This document shows, one piece after another, positions 9,001-18,418 of a DNA stretch of 64,000 nucleotides (the stretch's first letter is position 1; each line of letters starts with the position of its first letter). Position numbers and translations under genes: made by a program. The DNA lies in the NCBI RefSeq assembly GCF_000170855.1, contig NZ_ABCQ01000003.1:1-64000 (forward strand). The letters are read 5' to 3'. The notes beneath the pieces were generated by a model. It saw only the letters and a list, made by a program, of their open reading frames with translations, was not told the DNA's origin and did not search any database. Origin of the DNA: Moritella sp. PE36. Its GTDB lineage: Bacteria > Pseudomonadota > Gammaproteobacteria > Enterobacterales > Moritellaceae.

Positions 9001-10467
9001 CTAGCACCCTTCTAACAACATATTCGCTTCTGAAGTACCACACTCATTAGTAATCTTCCCATTTTCATAATATGTCACTCTTTGCCACTGCCATCCTACC
9101 GCGCCTTTGGCGTTATAACGTATAGTTTCAACTCGTGCATTTTTATCTTGGGAATTACCTATCGCATATTTAGTATGCGACCAATTATCAGCACTATAGT
9201 TTGCTTCGCTATCAAAATCCGTGTCTACAATTACATCACGAACAGCATTAATTCGTTCTTTAATCTGCTCATCCTTCACAGTATCTGCAACGCCGATTAA
9301 ATCACTAAAACCACTATCATTACCCAGTAAATAGCTATATTCACTCATTCGAATTAAAACATTGTCTTGATAGTCTTTTGTCTTCAACGTTTGTTTAACA
9401 TTACCAGCAATAGCTTTATCTGAACATTCATCCCAATTATCCACCTCAACATCAATGGAATTCATAACTTCCGATGATTGTGTCGCTAATATTTCATCGA
9501 AATAACACTTGAACTTACTATTGTCAGTGCTCCGCGATAAATTAATCCTTTTCGTAATATCTACACCATAACGAACGGTTGTCAGCATTTCACCTTGTGC
9601 AATTAAAGCACCTTTGGTTTGTAAGTCATCCGAAACCAAATGAGTTTCAGAGTTTAAGCTACCGTTAGCGGTTAGGATCACTTGATGGCGATACCATTTT
9701 TGGTTATAGGCTTCTAACGTTACATCCCACGCACCTAAATAATACTCAACCCACGCAAGATCGGCATTTGGGTTAGCTTCATTTAATTCGACTGTCTCAG
9801 CGTATGATTTTTGTAAGCCAGGGACTAATTTTTTAGCAAAGTCATGTAATGCAACATCATCTGAAGCAACATAGTCACCATATAGTTCATCAACAGTGAC
9901 GTTATAATGGCTTGCCACTCGTTTGCTTTGCTCTGTTAATTTCTGCCCAATATCATATCTAAGCTGTTGATCTGCCAATATCGATTCACAGCTTAAACCT
10001 GATGATTGTGATTTTGATAACTCCTTTTCAACTTCGCTCCACACAACTGTTGTTAATGGCGTTAAGTTGAGAATATCTTTATCCGAGTTCAGTGAAAAAG
10101 ACGGTGGAAATACCATTGAATAAGCTTCATCGATGGGAATATTGGGAGAATCACTATCCACCGCACCAACTGGTACATCAACAACTACAGGAACATATTG
10201 CGAGCATTTCTGGTACATCGCGGGGATAGTTAAGTCGAAATCACCCTCACCTTTGGTCACAGTGAAAGGTTCATTTTCATCACGCTTATTATTAAAGTTT
10301 AAGTCAAGGTAAACAGTCGCACCAGTGATGTAGCCATCGATAACCTTCCCTGACATTGCCGTTGCGACACCACCTGAGGAGTTAGAATCTGAATCAGAAC
10401 CACCACCACAACCAGCTAGCAATGAACCTATAGCCAAACACAATAAACTTCTCGTAATACAACTCAT
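9001..10467 (-). CDS. Large surface or periplasmic lipoprotein of unknown function
   Basis: A 488-residue protein with a lipoprotein signal peptide; the lipobox is LLAGC with the lipidated Cys at about 20, followed by a Gly/Ser/Asp-rich linker. Next comes a small beta domain around 35-90 containing VIDGYITGATVYLDLNFN and an acidic D-x-N-x-N run that could bind calcium. This arrangement is common in uncharacterised lipoproteins of marine gammaproteobacteria. The rest has no motif I recognise; cysteines in the C-terminal half may form disulfides. The residue after the lipidated Cys is Gly, not Asp, so outer-membrane sorting is expected. It has its own terminator and sits next to the IS6-remnant region. 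Confidence 0.75.
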   Translation of the reverse strand: MSCITRSLLCLAIGSLLAGCGGGSDSDSNSSGGVATAMSGKVIDGYITGATVYLDLNFNNKRDENEPFTVTKGEGDFDLTIPAMYQKCSQYVPVVVDVPVGAVDSDSPNIPIDEAYSMVFPPSFSLNSDKDILNLTPLTTVVWSEVEKELSKSQSSGLSCESILADQQLRYDIGQKLTEQSKRVASHYNVTVDELYGDYVASDDVALHDFAKKLVPGLQKSYAETVELNEANPNADLAWVEYYLGAWDVTLEAYNQKWYRHQVILTANGSLNSETHLVSDDLQTKGALIAQGEMLTTVRYGVDITKRINLSRSTDNSKFKCYFDEILATQSSEVMNSIDVEVDNWDECSDKAIAGNVKQTLKTKDYQDNVLIRMSEYSYLLGNDSGFSDLIGVADTVKDEQIKERINAVRDVIVDTDFDSEANYSADNWSHTKYAIGNSQDKNARVETIRYNAKGAVGWQWQRVTYYENGKITNECGTSEANMLLEGC

Positions 10468-10773
10468 ATCATTACCTTTTATTAATTCATTTTATCTATT
10501 TAAAACAACACCTAAATCATTGGTGATAGAAACAAAATTTCGCGGACTATACCAGCTACATAGTTATAGCTATATAAAAATACATAAAACTATCTTGATT
10601 TATTACCAATGTAAAGATGCATAAAATCATCTTGACTTAGTTAGTTACGATAGAGCGCTCGTTAAAGTTACTTTCATAGATATGAAAAAATTATTAGAAA
10701 TAAGAATCTACGTGAAAGGGATATTTACCAAAATTGTACAAAATAACCTTGGTGATATTTGGTGTATTTAAAG
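10468..10773. other. Intergenic region upstream of the lipoprotein gene
   Basis: This AT-rich stretch should contain the lipoprotein promoter. The right part (about 10650-10773) is probably decayed sequence belonging to the IS6-family remnant, but I could not recover a convincing reading frame in it. Nothing else is recognised. Confidence 0.3.
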
Positions 10774-11108
10774 GATGAAACTTACATAAAATTCAAAGGC
10801 AAGTGGCCGATTATAGAGCTGTAGATAAATATGGAGTGAATATTACGGCCCTGGATACCCTCAAAATGCGTCTTTGGCTGTCTGGATATGTGTTTCCTAT
10901 AATTGAAATATTCACCGTTAAACAACTTAATGATATCGTCGAGTAAAGTCATTAAAAATTAAATCCATCAATGTCTCAGATGGAAGTTTAAACTGGTTCT
11001 AAGTCGACCTTAGCAGATGCTGAACTTTGTTCAATAATTAAGTCAGGGAAAATGATGTCATCTGAAGAATTGACTCCGTGGAACATGTTTTATTTTCTAG
11101 CAGCCTAG
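10774..11108 (+). pseudogene. Decayed IS6-family transposase
   Basis: No intact frame exists, but pieces in different frames read like the DDE transposase of IS6-family elements. DETYIKFKGKW is encoded at 10774-10806. A frame change follows, then YRAVDKYG at 10812-10835, matching the family core VDETYIK-KGKW-YLYRAVDK. Near the end TLADAELCSIIKSGKM and TPWNMFYFLAA lead to a TAG at 11106-11108, resembling the family C terminus with its ATLAGIEL and FYxLA endings. The middle is scrambled and the N-terminal third is not found. An IS6-like end follows at 11125-11153. The call rests on remembered family motifs, so a BLASTX against ISfinder is the direct check. Confidence 0.7.
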
Positions 11109-11124
11109 TCGCGCCTGAAGGTTG

Positions 11125-11153
11125 GTGCATTGACTAAACTTTGCAACATAATC
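11125..11153. repeat. IS6-like terminal inverted repeat, left copy (inner end)
   Basis: Read on the minus strand this is GATTATGTTGCAAAGTTTAG continuing for 9 more bases. It matches 17039-17067 on the plus strand at 27 of 29 positions. The core TGTTGCAAA is the shared end of IS6-family elements. Its orientation places the element body to the left, where the transposase remnant lies. Confidence 0.75.
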
Positions 11154-11341
11154 CTAAATTAGACTTATGCTGCATAATATTGAAGCTTTGTTTGTCAATT
11201 TAATTCAATGATATTTTATGTATCAAGTAAACATAAATAGATGCATTATTGAGCCCTGCAACAAAACCATACAAAACTATACAAATGAGTATGTTTAAAC
11301 TATGTATAATATTTATTATGGATCATTCATTGGCATTTCAT

Positions 11342-12490
11342 ATGGCACATATTTTAAAAAAGAGATTGTTAATCATAGTCTTATTATCTGCTTCGGTTGC
11401 AGGTGTCGGTTATTACAATACAATATTTTCATCTAATCAAAAGAACGAGTTACCTTCTATTACAGCTGCATTAGGCTCGATTGAAAAACAAGCCATAGCG
11501 GTCGGCCAAATCGTCCCAGCACATTCTATTTCGATTAAGTCTCAAATAGACGGTATTGTAGGTGAGATTTATCATCAAGTCGGCGATGTCGTCACGGCTG
11601 GCACGCCATTGATTAAAGTTCGCCCCAACCCGACTCCTGCGGCGTTAACACAGGCTAATACAGAATTAATGCGCAGCGAAGCCGCGTTAGAATCGGCACA
11701 ACAAAAATTAGATAACTTAAAACAACTTGTATCACAAGATATTATTCCGACGAATTATGGCGAATACATTCAGGCTAAATCGGATGTGAAATCCAACTTG
11801 GCGGATGTGCAGCAGAAGAAACAAAACTTCGACCTGATCCGCAGCGGAGAATCATCAGTGGGTAACTCAAAACTGACCTCGACAATTATATCCCCTATTG
11901 ATGGCACTATCTTGAACTTAAAAGTTGAGGTCGGTGAACCTATTACCTCAACAGAATCAAGGCAGGCAGCGACAGAAATGATGTCCATTGCAGATATGAA
12001 AAACATGATTTTTAAAGGCAGCATCAGTGAACATGATGCTGCCCAGCTGCAAGTTGGGACGTCAGTTAATGTTACGTTAGCACCTTACCCGGGAATGGTA
12101 ATGAAAGGGACGCTAAGTAAAGTGGCGGTACAATCTGAGGCGCTGAATGCCACCACAACAAGTAGCAGTCGAAGTTTTGATAATGGCTTTAAAGTTGAAG
12201 TTGGTAATATTCAATTTCCGCAAGATATTACGATTCGTTCTGGTTTTTCTGCGACAGCAAAAATCATTCTAAAACAGGCAACCGATGTAGTTACTATCCC
12301 AGAGCGTGTACTGAACTTCAATGGCGAAGACCCGGAAGTATGGATAGCTGATGAATCAAAAACAGGATATTCCCCACGTAAAGTGACTCTCGGCTTATCT
12401 GATGGTATTACCGTCGAGGTGCTTTCAGGTTTAGAAAATGGAGAAAACATTATCGATGTTAGCATGATGATGGGTCAGCCAGATGCATAA
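11342..12490 (+). CDS. HlyD/MacA-type periplasmic adaptor of a tripartite efflux pump
   Basis: A membrane-fusion protein of about 382 residues. One N-terminal transmembrane helix is followed by a biotinyl-lipoyl-like half motif, an alpha-hairpin (about 95-150, coiled-coil character), the second lipoyl half (STIISPIDGTILNLKVEVGE) and beta-barrel domains, the order seen in MacA. It bridges the inner-membrane permeases and the TolC-like channel. The frame is open from 11249; I use the ATG at 11342 because it gives a standard N terminus, but 11318 is possible and no site has a good ribosome-binding sequence. It is the first gene of a five-gene overlapping operon. A TATAAT at 11305-11310 could be the promoter -10 box. 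Confidence 0.85.
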   Translation: MAHILKKRLLIIVLLSASVAGVGYYNTIFSSNQKNELPSITAALGSIEKQAIAVGQIVPAHSISIKSQIDGIVGEIYHQVGDVVTAGTPLIKVRPNPTPAALTQANTELMRSEAALESAQQKLDNLKQLVSQDIIPTNYGEYIQAKSDVKSNLADVQQKKQNFDLIRSGESSVGNSKLTSTIISPIDGTILNLKVEVGEPITSTESRQAATEMMSIADMKNMIFKGSISEHDAAQLQVGTSVNVTLAPYPGMVMKGTLSKVAVQSEALNATTTSSSRSFDNGFKVEVGNIQFPQDITIRSGFSATAKIILKQATDVVTIPERVLNFNGEDPEVWIADESKTGYSPRKVTLGLSDGITVEVLSGLENGENIIDVSMMMGQPDA

Positions 12491-13790
12491 AAAAAACGCA
12501 GTACAGCGCCTTTGCTGCAATGCTTTATTAGGCCTTATATTGGGTAGCTTGAGCATATCAAGTTATGCGCTCACTATTGAAGAGGCATGGCAGGCGGCAA
12601 AGTATTATGATCCCGCTTACCAGCAGTCTCAATTAGATGAAAAGATCAGCGCAACAGAAGTAAGATCAAGCCGCAGTGCCTTACTGCCCAGCGCGGAAAT
12701 AACCGCGAGCAGCAATTGGAATGATAATAGCTATGGTAGTAGTAATACCAACAGCTATAAGCTGAGTTTGAACCAAACGATTTGGGATAGTAGCAAGTGG
12801 TCAGCATTGGACCAATCTCAAGCAGTATTTGTGACTGCGCAATTAAAGTTTAAGCAGAGCCACAATGATCTGGCCGCACGCCTTATTAAGGCTTATTTAG
12901 ATCTTGCTCAGTCGCAGGGTGATTTTCGTTTAGCACAGCAGAAATTCACCGAAGGAACAAAGATGCTGCATATTACCGAGCTGCGTTATAAGGCGGGGGC
13001 TATTCATTCAACAGCACTGGAAGACATGCGCGCAAATCATGTCGATGAGCGTGCTGAGATCTTAGCAAACCAATCCAACGTAGCCGATAAAAAGGCAATA
13101 TTAATCGCTTTAATTAATTTTGCACCAAATACAGTCAATGAAATTGATACGACCAACTTTATGCCTCCAAAATTGATTGTGAGCAGTGAAAAAGACTGGT
13201 TAAAACTGGCTAATAACAACAGCCCGGAACTACTTGTTGCGAAACAAAATATTCGCGTGATTGAATTTGAAAAAGATCAGGCCAAAGCAGGATATTACCC
13301 AACGGTAATTGGATCTTTCGGTTACAACGGTAGCCATAATAACAATGGTAATAATGGTGATGATACGCTTAACGCCAGCCTGCTCCTAAGCGTGCCGCTG
13401 GACTTAAATGGCTCCACCAGCGCAAATGTAGATCGGGCTAAGTTACGGATAAAGCGAGCCAAAGAAGAGGCCCGCGCGGTCGAAATTCGTATTAACAACA
13501 CGATTTCAAATCGATACTCTCAATTATCCATTGATTGGCAGCGTATTGAAATTGCGCAACAACAGGTAGAATCCCGCCAGCGCTCATTACAAACTAAGCA
13601 AGTCGTGTATGACGCGGGATTGGCTGATGCATCGGATGTGATCGATGCGCATAATCGCCTTTTTGGTAGTAAAAACGCGCTGCAATCTCGGTTTTATCAA
13701 TACTGGCAACACCGCATATCCTTGCTTAAGTCGGTGGGAAAGTTAGATAACAATACCATTGCCTTGATCTCGCAGGCTTTGCAATCATGA
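12483..13790 (+). CDS. TolC-family outer-membrane efflux channel
   Basis: A 435-residue outer-membrane factor with an N-terminal signal peptide (about 1-30, ending near SSYA) and two internally similar halves of long alpha-hairpins and beta segments, as in TolC. The first half starts TIEEAWQAAKYYDPAYQQS and the second begins near NNNSPELLVAKQNIR. It forms the trimeric exit duct for the pump built from its neighbours. It overlaps the adaptor gene by 8 bases and the next permease by 4, so translation is probably coupled. Having its own dedicated channel makes this operon self-sufficient. Confidence 0.85.
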   Translation: MHKKNAVQRLCCNALLGLILGSLSISSYALTIEEAWQAAKYYDPAYQQSQLDEKISATEVRSSRSALLPSAEITASSNWNDNSYGSSNTNSYKLSLNQTIWDSSKWSALDQSQAVFVTAQLKFKQSHNDLAARLIKAYLDLAQSQGDFRLAQQKFTEGTKMLHITELRYKAGAIHSTALEDMRANHVDERAEILANQSNVADKKAILIALINFAPNTVNEIDTTNFMPPKLIVSSEKDWLKLANNNSPELLVAKQNIRVIEFEKDQAKAGYYPTVIGSFGYNGSHNNNGNNGDDTLNASLLLSVPLDLNGSTSANVDRAKLRIKRAKEEARAVEIRINNTISNRYSQLSIDWQRIEIAQQQVESRQRSLQTKQVVYDAGLADASDVIDAHNRLFGSKNALQSRFYQYWQHRISLLKSVGKLDNNTIALISQALQS

Positions 13791-15004
13791 CAGGGTTATT
13801 GTCTCAAACAATTCAAACGCTACTAGCTCACCGTTTACGTAGTTTTTTAGCCATTCTTGCTATTGTGTGGGGCGTGATTTCAGTATTAGTGTTGGTTGGT
13901 TTAGGTGAAGGTTTTTATCAAACTAATACTAAATCGTTTGAATTATTGATGAGTGATACGCAAATTGTATTTCCAGGGCAGACGACAAAGGCGTGGCAAG
14001 GATTTTCAGCACAAAGAGATGTATCACCTTCCGAGAATGAAATGCGCCAACTCGTTAAGCAATCCGCGGTGCGGAATATCTCTGTCGTTTATGGAAAGTG
14101 GGATGCAAAGGTGACCGATCTTAAAGGGCATATGTTACCGGGTTATGTCAGTGGGATAGATAACCAATTTGTTGCATTACGAAATCTGAAATTAGTAAAA
14201 CAATCTCGAAAAATTAATCGAAGCGATTTAAACAATCACAATCGTGTAGCGATGGTTGGCTGGCAACTAGCTGAAATTGGTGATCTACAGGTTGGCGGGG
14301 AATTAAAAGTTAATGGCATTCCTTTTGTTATTATTGGTGTGAGCCAAAAAAAGGAAAATGGTATTTCATTAAATAATGAAGAAAGCCAGGTTATGATCCC
14401 CAGCACAACATTTAATGACATATGGAAAAGTAAGCCAATGATGTTATTGGTGTCACCTGCTGACGCGATTTCAGGTGTAGTATTGAGAAAGAGTTTACAG
14501 TCATTTTTTGCCAAACAGCAACATTTTGATCCCAGTGATAAAGGCGCTATATATATGCCAGATTTTGGAAAAGAAGCGGTATTTTTTAAGACCCTGTTAC
14601 GTGGCATCCAGTTATTTCTGGGTGCAAGTGGCGCAATGACGTTAGCTGTTGGCGCGCTTGGAGTGGCCAATATTATGTTTTTATCCGTTACTGAGCGTAC
14701 TCGCGAAATTGGCGTTCGTTTGGCAGTTGGCGCAACACCAAATAATATCCTCGGGCAATTTTTAGTTGAAGGCGCGATCTTAGTCGCTTGCGGGACAGTG
14801 ATCGGCATTATCTCTTCTTATGCCATTATCGCATTATTGAACTATATCGGTATGCCAGAGTGGTTAGGCTTTCCAGTGATAACTCTTGAAGCCGTTTGGA
14901 TGTCGTTGGCTGTTATTACTGTGCTTGCCCTGCTTGCTTCTTATTTTCCAGCTCGACGGGCTTCAAACCTTATACCAGTTATTGCTTTGAATTCGAGGGC
15001 TTGA
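13787..15004 (+). CDS. MacB-type ABC transporter permease (first of two)
   Basis: A 405-residue permease with one N-terminal transmembrane helix, a large periplasmic MacB core domain (about 50-240), and a C-terminal FtsX-like domain with three helices. The segment LSVTERTREIGVRLAVGATP is the typical FtsX/MacB cytosolic coupling region. In MacB itself the ATPase is fused to the N terminus; here it is separate. It overlaps the channel gene by 4 bases and the second permease through TGATG. It probably pairs with that second permease as a heterodimer. The substrate is unknown. Confidence 0.85.
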   Translation: MTGLLSQTIQTLLAHRLRSFLAILAIVWGVISVLVLVGLGEGFYQTNTKSFELLMSDTQIVFPGQTTKAWQGFSAQRDVSPSENEMRQLVKQSAVRNISVVYGKWDAKVTDLKGHMLPGYVSGIDNQFVALRNLKLVKQSRKINRSDLNNHNRVAMVGWQLAEIGDLQVGGELKVNGIPFVIIGVSQKKENGISLNNEESQVMIPSTTFNDIWKSKPMMLLVSPADAISGVVLRKSLQSFFAKQQHFDPSDKGAIYMPDFGKEAVFFKTLLRGIQLFLGASGAMTLAVGALGVANIMFLSVTERTREIGVRLAVGATPNNILGQFLVEGAILVACGTVIGIISSYAIIALLNYIGMPEWLGFPVITLEAVWMSLAVITVLALLASYFPARRASNLIPVIALNSRA

Positions 15005-16290
15005 TGATGTTACTTCCGATAAGGCAAATTTTTCAGGAGATGGCGGCTGAAAAATTGCGTCTCTGTTTAACGATTCTTGCTGTAGCGTGGGCAACCTTAT
15101 GTATTGCGCTTATGCTGGCGGCTGGTGAAGGCTTACGCCAAGGGCTGATCCGAAGTTCAGAGAGTGGTAATGGCAAACTGATGTATCTGACTGGCAGTTA
15201 TGCGACTAAAGATTTTGGTAATTTTCATACAGGTAAACAGCTTAAATTAAAGTATGACGATCTCAAAGTGATCCAAGCGCTACCTAGCGTTAAACATGTT
15301 CAACCCAGTGCCCAGTGGAATGAACGAGTGACATTTGAAGATCATCGCACATGGCAAAACCCGGTGGGTGTTTATCCTGAGTATCAAACCTTGACGGGTT
15401 TAAAGATTGCAGCCGGAGGTCGTTGGTTTAACTCTATGGACATGAAAGAACAACGCAACGTCATTGTTATAGGGGAAAGCGCCGCTATTTCGCTATTTAA
15501 TCAATCGGATGATTTTGATTGGATTAACCCACCAGCGCTAGACATTGATCCAGTGGGTAAGAAAGTCAAAGTCGGCAGTAAAGAATTTATGGTTATCGGA
15601 TTGATAAAAAGCAGCAGTGCCAATGTAGAGCAAGGCATACCGCTGAACGAGTCACTCTTCGTCCCCTTTTCTACTTGGCAACGTTTTCACCCCAACAGCG
15701 CCATTTCTGCACTCAATATCGAGCCAGTACCACAAGTGGACCGCAAACAAGTCGCAGCCACGGTGAAACAAGTAATTGCGAGAAAGTATGGTGCCAGTGT
15801 CGAGGACCAACAGTTGGTACAAATCCAAGATATGTTGCTGAGACAAAAAACCATGCGGCGTTTTTTGATCGGTTTACAAAGCTTCCTGGGTATTATCGGT
15901 TTGGTGACATTAGGCGTGGCCGGAATTGGGATAGCGAATGTGATGTACGCTGCGGTTAAGCGTGCGACTCGTGACATCGGGTTAAGAATGGCTGTCGGTG
16001 CAAGTCCTGCAACCATCAAAGCACACTATTTGACTCAGTCTCTTTTTACTATGGCAATAGGTGGCTTACTCGGGTTGGGGATGACGGTTGGATTAATCAG
16101 TTCTATTCAGGCATTTCCGCTGACAGGAAATAGCTTGTATGAAGAACTCGGAAAGCCAACACCGGAATTATCTTTTTCTATTATCGGCTTGGTTATTCTT
16201 GCCTTAGGTTTAGTGGGTGTGGCAGCGGCTTGGTTTCCAGCAAATAGAGCGGCCAGTATTACACCTTTAGAGGCATTACAGAGTGAATAA
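15004..16290 (+). CDS. MacB-type ABC transporter permease (second of two)
   Basis: A 428-residue paralogue of the preceding permease, with the same plan: one N-terminal helix, a periplasmic MacB core domain, and three C-terminal FtsX helices with VKRATRDIGLRMAVGASPAT as the coupling region. The frame is open upstream to 14896, but the ATG at 15004, overlapping the previous stop as TGATG, gives the proper N terminus MMLLPIRQ. Two non-identical permeases suggest a heterodimeric pump core. It overlaps the ATPase gene by 8 bases. Confidence 0.85.
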   Translation: MMLLPIRQIFQEMAAEKLRLCLTILAVAWATLCIALMLAAGEGLRQGLIRSSESGNGKLMYLTGSYATKDFGNFHTGKQLKLKYDDLKVIQALPSVKHVQPSAQWNERVTFEDHRTWQNPVGVYPEYQTLTGLKIAAGGRWFNSMDMKEQRNVIVIGESAAISLFNQSDDFDWINPPALDIDPVGKKVKVGSKEFMVIGLIKSSSANVEQGIPLNESLFVPFSTWQRFHPNSAISALNIEPVPQVDRKQVAATVKQVIARKYGASVEDQQLVQIQDMLLRQKTMRRFLIGLQSFLGIIGLVTLGVAGIGIANVMYAAVKRATRDIGLRMAVGASPATIKAHYLTQSLFTMAIGGLLGLGMTVGLISSIQAFPLTGNSLYEELGKPTPELSFSIIGLVILALGLVGVAAAWFPANRAASITPLEALQSE

Positions 16291-17029
16291 CTATATTAAT
16301 AATAACGAACTTAATAACAATAAAAATGACATATTTTCTACAGCTGAAACACTGGTCACGCTAACTGGCATCAGCAAGCATTATAAAAGTGGTGATGAAG
16401 AAGTACGCGCGTTGGACTGCGTCTCGTTGTCGATAAACAAGGGTGAATTTCTGTCTATATTAGGGCCTTCCGGTTCGGGTAAATCAACATTAATGAATAT
16501 GCTCGGTTGTTTAGATAAACCAACCTTTGGCGAATATCATTTAAATAACCAAGATGTATCCGCATTAAGTGGCAATCAACTCGCAGGCATTCGTAATCAG
16601 AACATTGGCTTTGTTTTTCAAAGTTTCAATTTGTTGGAATACGCCAGTGCACTAGATAATGTTGCACTGCCCTTGGTATATCGTGGAGTGAAAGCTACAG
16701 AAAGAAGAAAAAAAGCGGCTGCATTGCTTGAGCGAGTCGGGTTGGGCGATCGCATGCATCATAAACCCAATCAACTCTCTGGCGGTCAAAAGCAGCGTGT
16801 CGCAATTGCTCGCGCGTTGGTCAATGACCCACAAATTATCTTAGCTGATGAACCGACTGGCGCATTGGACTCTAAATCAGGGGCCGAAATTGAAGCTTTG
16901 TTTAATGAATTACACAGAGAAGGTCGAACCTTAATTATCGTTACTCATGATAACGCTTTAGCGTTGCGCACCAAACGCATCATCAATATTAAAGATGGAA
17001 AAATTGTGTCAGATGAACGTGTGGTTTAG
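16283..17029 (+). CDS. MacB/LolD-type ABC transporter ATPase
   Basis: A 248-residue nucleotide-binding subunit. Walker A GPSGSGKST is at 61-69, the Q-loop at VFQSFNLL, the signature LSGGQ at 165-169, Walker B IILADE at 185-190 and the H-loop in IVTHDN near 224. It has the ALDNVALPL and DEPTGALD features of the MacB/LolD branch. It powers the two permeases encoded immediately upstream and is the last gene of the operon. An Asn-rich N-terminal tail of about 15 residues is unusual. The operon ends about 10 bases before an IS6-like end, with no terminator in between. Confidence 0.9.
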   Translation: MNNYINNNELNNNKNDIFSTAETLVTLTGISKHYKSGDEEVRALDCVSLSINKGEFLSILGPSGSGKSTLMNMLGCLDKPTFGEYHLNNQDVSALSGNQLAGIRNQNIGFVFQSFNLLEYASALDNVALPLVYRGVKATERRKKAAALLERVGLGDRMHHKPNQLSGGQKQRVAIARALVNDPQIILADEPTGALDSKSGAEIEALFNELHREGRTLIIVTHDNALALRTKRIINIKDGKIVSDERVV

Positions 17030-17038
17030 TCTGTAGCC

Positions 17039-17067
17039 GATTCTGTTGCAAAATTTAGTCAATGCAC
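17039..17067. repeat. IS6-like terminal inverted repeat, right copy (inner end)
   Basis: GATTCTGTTGCAAAATTTAG and the following 9 bases are the inverted counterpart of 11125-11153 (27 of 29 identical). Read inward, the element body would lie to the right, but I see no transposase frame there, so this appears to be a solo end. Confidence 0.7.
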
Positions 17068-17238
17068 TCTCGATGACCTAAAAGGACAACCACATAATAT
17101 AGTCCGCCATCCTGTGCTGATGGAGTGGTTTTAGAATAGATTCTTGTGAATAAAATAAATTCTGAGGATTTGAATAATTGATACTTACTATAATAGCCAA
17201 GTAAAACCTGCCTATTATAGTAGCAATAATTTGAACGC

Positions 17239-17263
17239 AAAAAATGTCAGTTAAGAACTGACA
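17239..17263 (-). terminator. Terminator of kbl-tdh
   Basis: On the minus strand TGTCAGTT, loop CTT and AACTGACA are followed by T6, about 40 bases after the tdh stop. Confidence 0.85.
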
Positions 17264-17304
17264 GGTATTAAGCCAAGTGCCTCTGGGTAGATGTTATGTT
17301 TTTA

Positions 17305-18330
17305 TCATTCCCAATCAAGGATCACTTTACCTGACATGCCTGAGCGCATAATATCAAAACCTTCTTGGAATTGATCAATTGGGAAGTGGTGCGTAATGAT
17401 TGGTGTTAGGTCTAAACCTGACTGAATTAATGCAGCCATTTTGTACCAAGTTTCAAACATTTCACGACCATAGATACCTTTAATAACTAAACCTTTAAAG
17501 ATAACATTGCCCCATTCGATGCTCATGTCATTTGGTGGAATACCCAACATAGCAATTTTACCGCCATGGTTCATCTTGTCTAGCATATCGCGAAATGCAG
17601 ATGGCACACCTGACATTTCAAGGCCAACATCGAAGCCTTCTGTCATTTTAAGCTCGTCCATCACATCTGTCAGTGACTCTGTTGTTACGTTCACTGCACG
17701 TGTAACACCCATCTTGCGAGCGAGGTCTAAACGGAATTCATTCACATCAGTGATCACAACATTACGTGCACCAACGTGCTTACATACTGCCGCAGCCATG
17801 ATACCGATTGGACCAGCGCCAGTAATTAATACATCTTCACCAACCACATCAAATGATAGCGCTGTGTGTACTGCATTACCAAACGGGTCAAAGATTGCCG
17901 CCATGTCATCAGAAATATCATCTGGTAGTTTGAATGCGTTAAATGCAGGAATAACTAAGTATTCAGCAAATGCGCCTTCACGGTTAACACCAACACCAAT
18001 CGTATTACGGCATAAATGGGTACGGCCGGCACGACAGTTACGACAGTGACCACAGGTAATGTGACCTTCACCAGAAACGCGATCACCGAGAGTGAAACCA
18101 CGAACTTCTTGGCCGATACCAACAACTTCACCCACATACTCGTGGCCAACAACCATAGGTACTGGAATGGTTTTTTGTGACCATTCGTCCCAGTTATAAA
18201 TATGGATATCGGTACCACAGATCGCGGTTTTACGGATCTTGATTAACAGATCATTGTGGCCAAGTGTTGGCTTTTCCACGTCTGTCATCCAAATACCTTG
18301 TTCAGGTTTTAATTTTGCTAGTGCTTTCAT
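17305..18330 (-). CDS. tdh: L-threonine 3-dehydrogenase
   Basis: A 341-residue zinc-dependent medium-chain dehydrogenase, exactly the length of E. coli Tdh. It oxidises L-threonine to 2-amino-3-oxobutyrate with NAD+, which Kbl then cleaves to glycine and acetyl-CoA. The catalytic zinc site has C38 and H63-E64 (GHEY), and the structural zinc ligands are C93, C96, C99 and C107. The NAD-binding glycine motif is [11 protein letters not shown] near 169-179. It follows kbl on the same strand with an 88-base gap holding a hairpin, and has a clear terminator. Confidence 0.96.
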   Translation of the reverse strand: MKALAKLKPEQGIWMTDVEKPTLGHNDLLIKIRKTAICGTDIHIYNWDEWSQKTIPVPMVVGHEYVGEVVGIGQEVRGFTLGDRVSGEGHITCGHCRNCRAGRTHLCRNTIGVGVNREGAFAEYLVIPAFNAFKLPDDISDDMAAIFDPFGNAVHTALSFDVVGEDVLITGAGPIGIMAAAVCKHVGARNVVITDVNEFRLDLARKMGVTRAVNVTTESLTDVMDELKMTEGFDVGLEMSGVPSAFRDMLDKMNHGGKIAMLGIPPNDMSIEWGNVIFKGLVIKGIYGREMFETWYKMAALIQSGLDLTPIITHHFPIDQFQEGFDIMRSGMSGKVILDWE

Positions 18331-18357
18331 TTTCTTTAATCCACTTGTCTCGATGAT

Positions 18358-18407
18358 ATTAAGCTTCGATACTTAGACTCTAGGTACTAGGTACTTCGAA
18401 GCTTAAT
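18358..18407. other. Stem-loop between kbl and tdh
   Basis: ATTAAGCTTCGA at 18358-18369 is the exact inverse of TCGAAGCTTAAT at 18396-18407, giving a 12-bp stem with a 26-base loop and no T-run. It could stabilise or attenuate the downstream part of the kbl-tdh transcript. Confidence 0.55.
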
Positions 18408-18418
18408 TAATTGTCTAT

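Noticed and set aside
14236-14808. A 190-codon open frame on the minus strand inside the first permease gene
   Set aside because: It lies wholly within a well-supported permease gene and its translation has no family resemblance. It is a shadow frame.
17186-17222. Inverted repeat TACTATAATAG/CTATTATAGTA as a mobile-element end or terminator
   Set aside because: It is AT-rich with a 15-base loop, no T-run and no match elsewhere. The real tdh terminator lies closer to the gene.
17507-18049. A 180-codon open frame on the plus strand opposite tdh
   Set aside because: tdh is unmistakable on the other strand, and this translation is low-complexity and Ser/Thr/Pro-rich, as expected of an antisense shadow.
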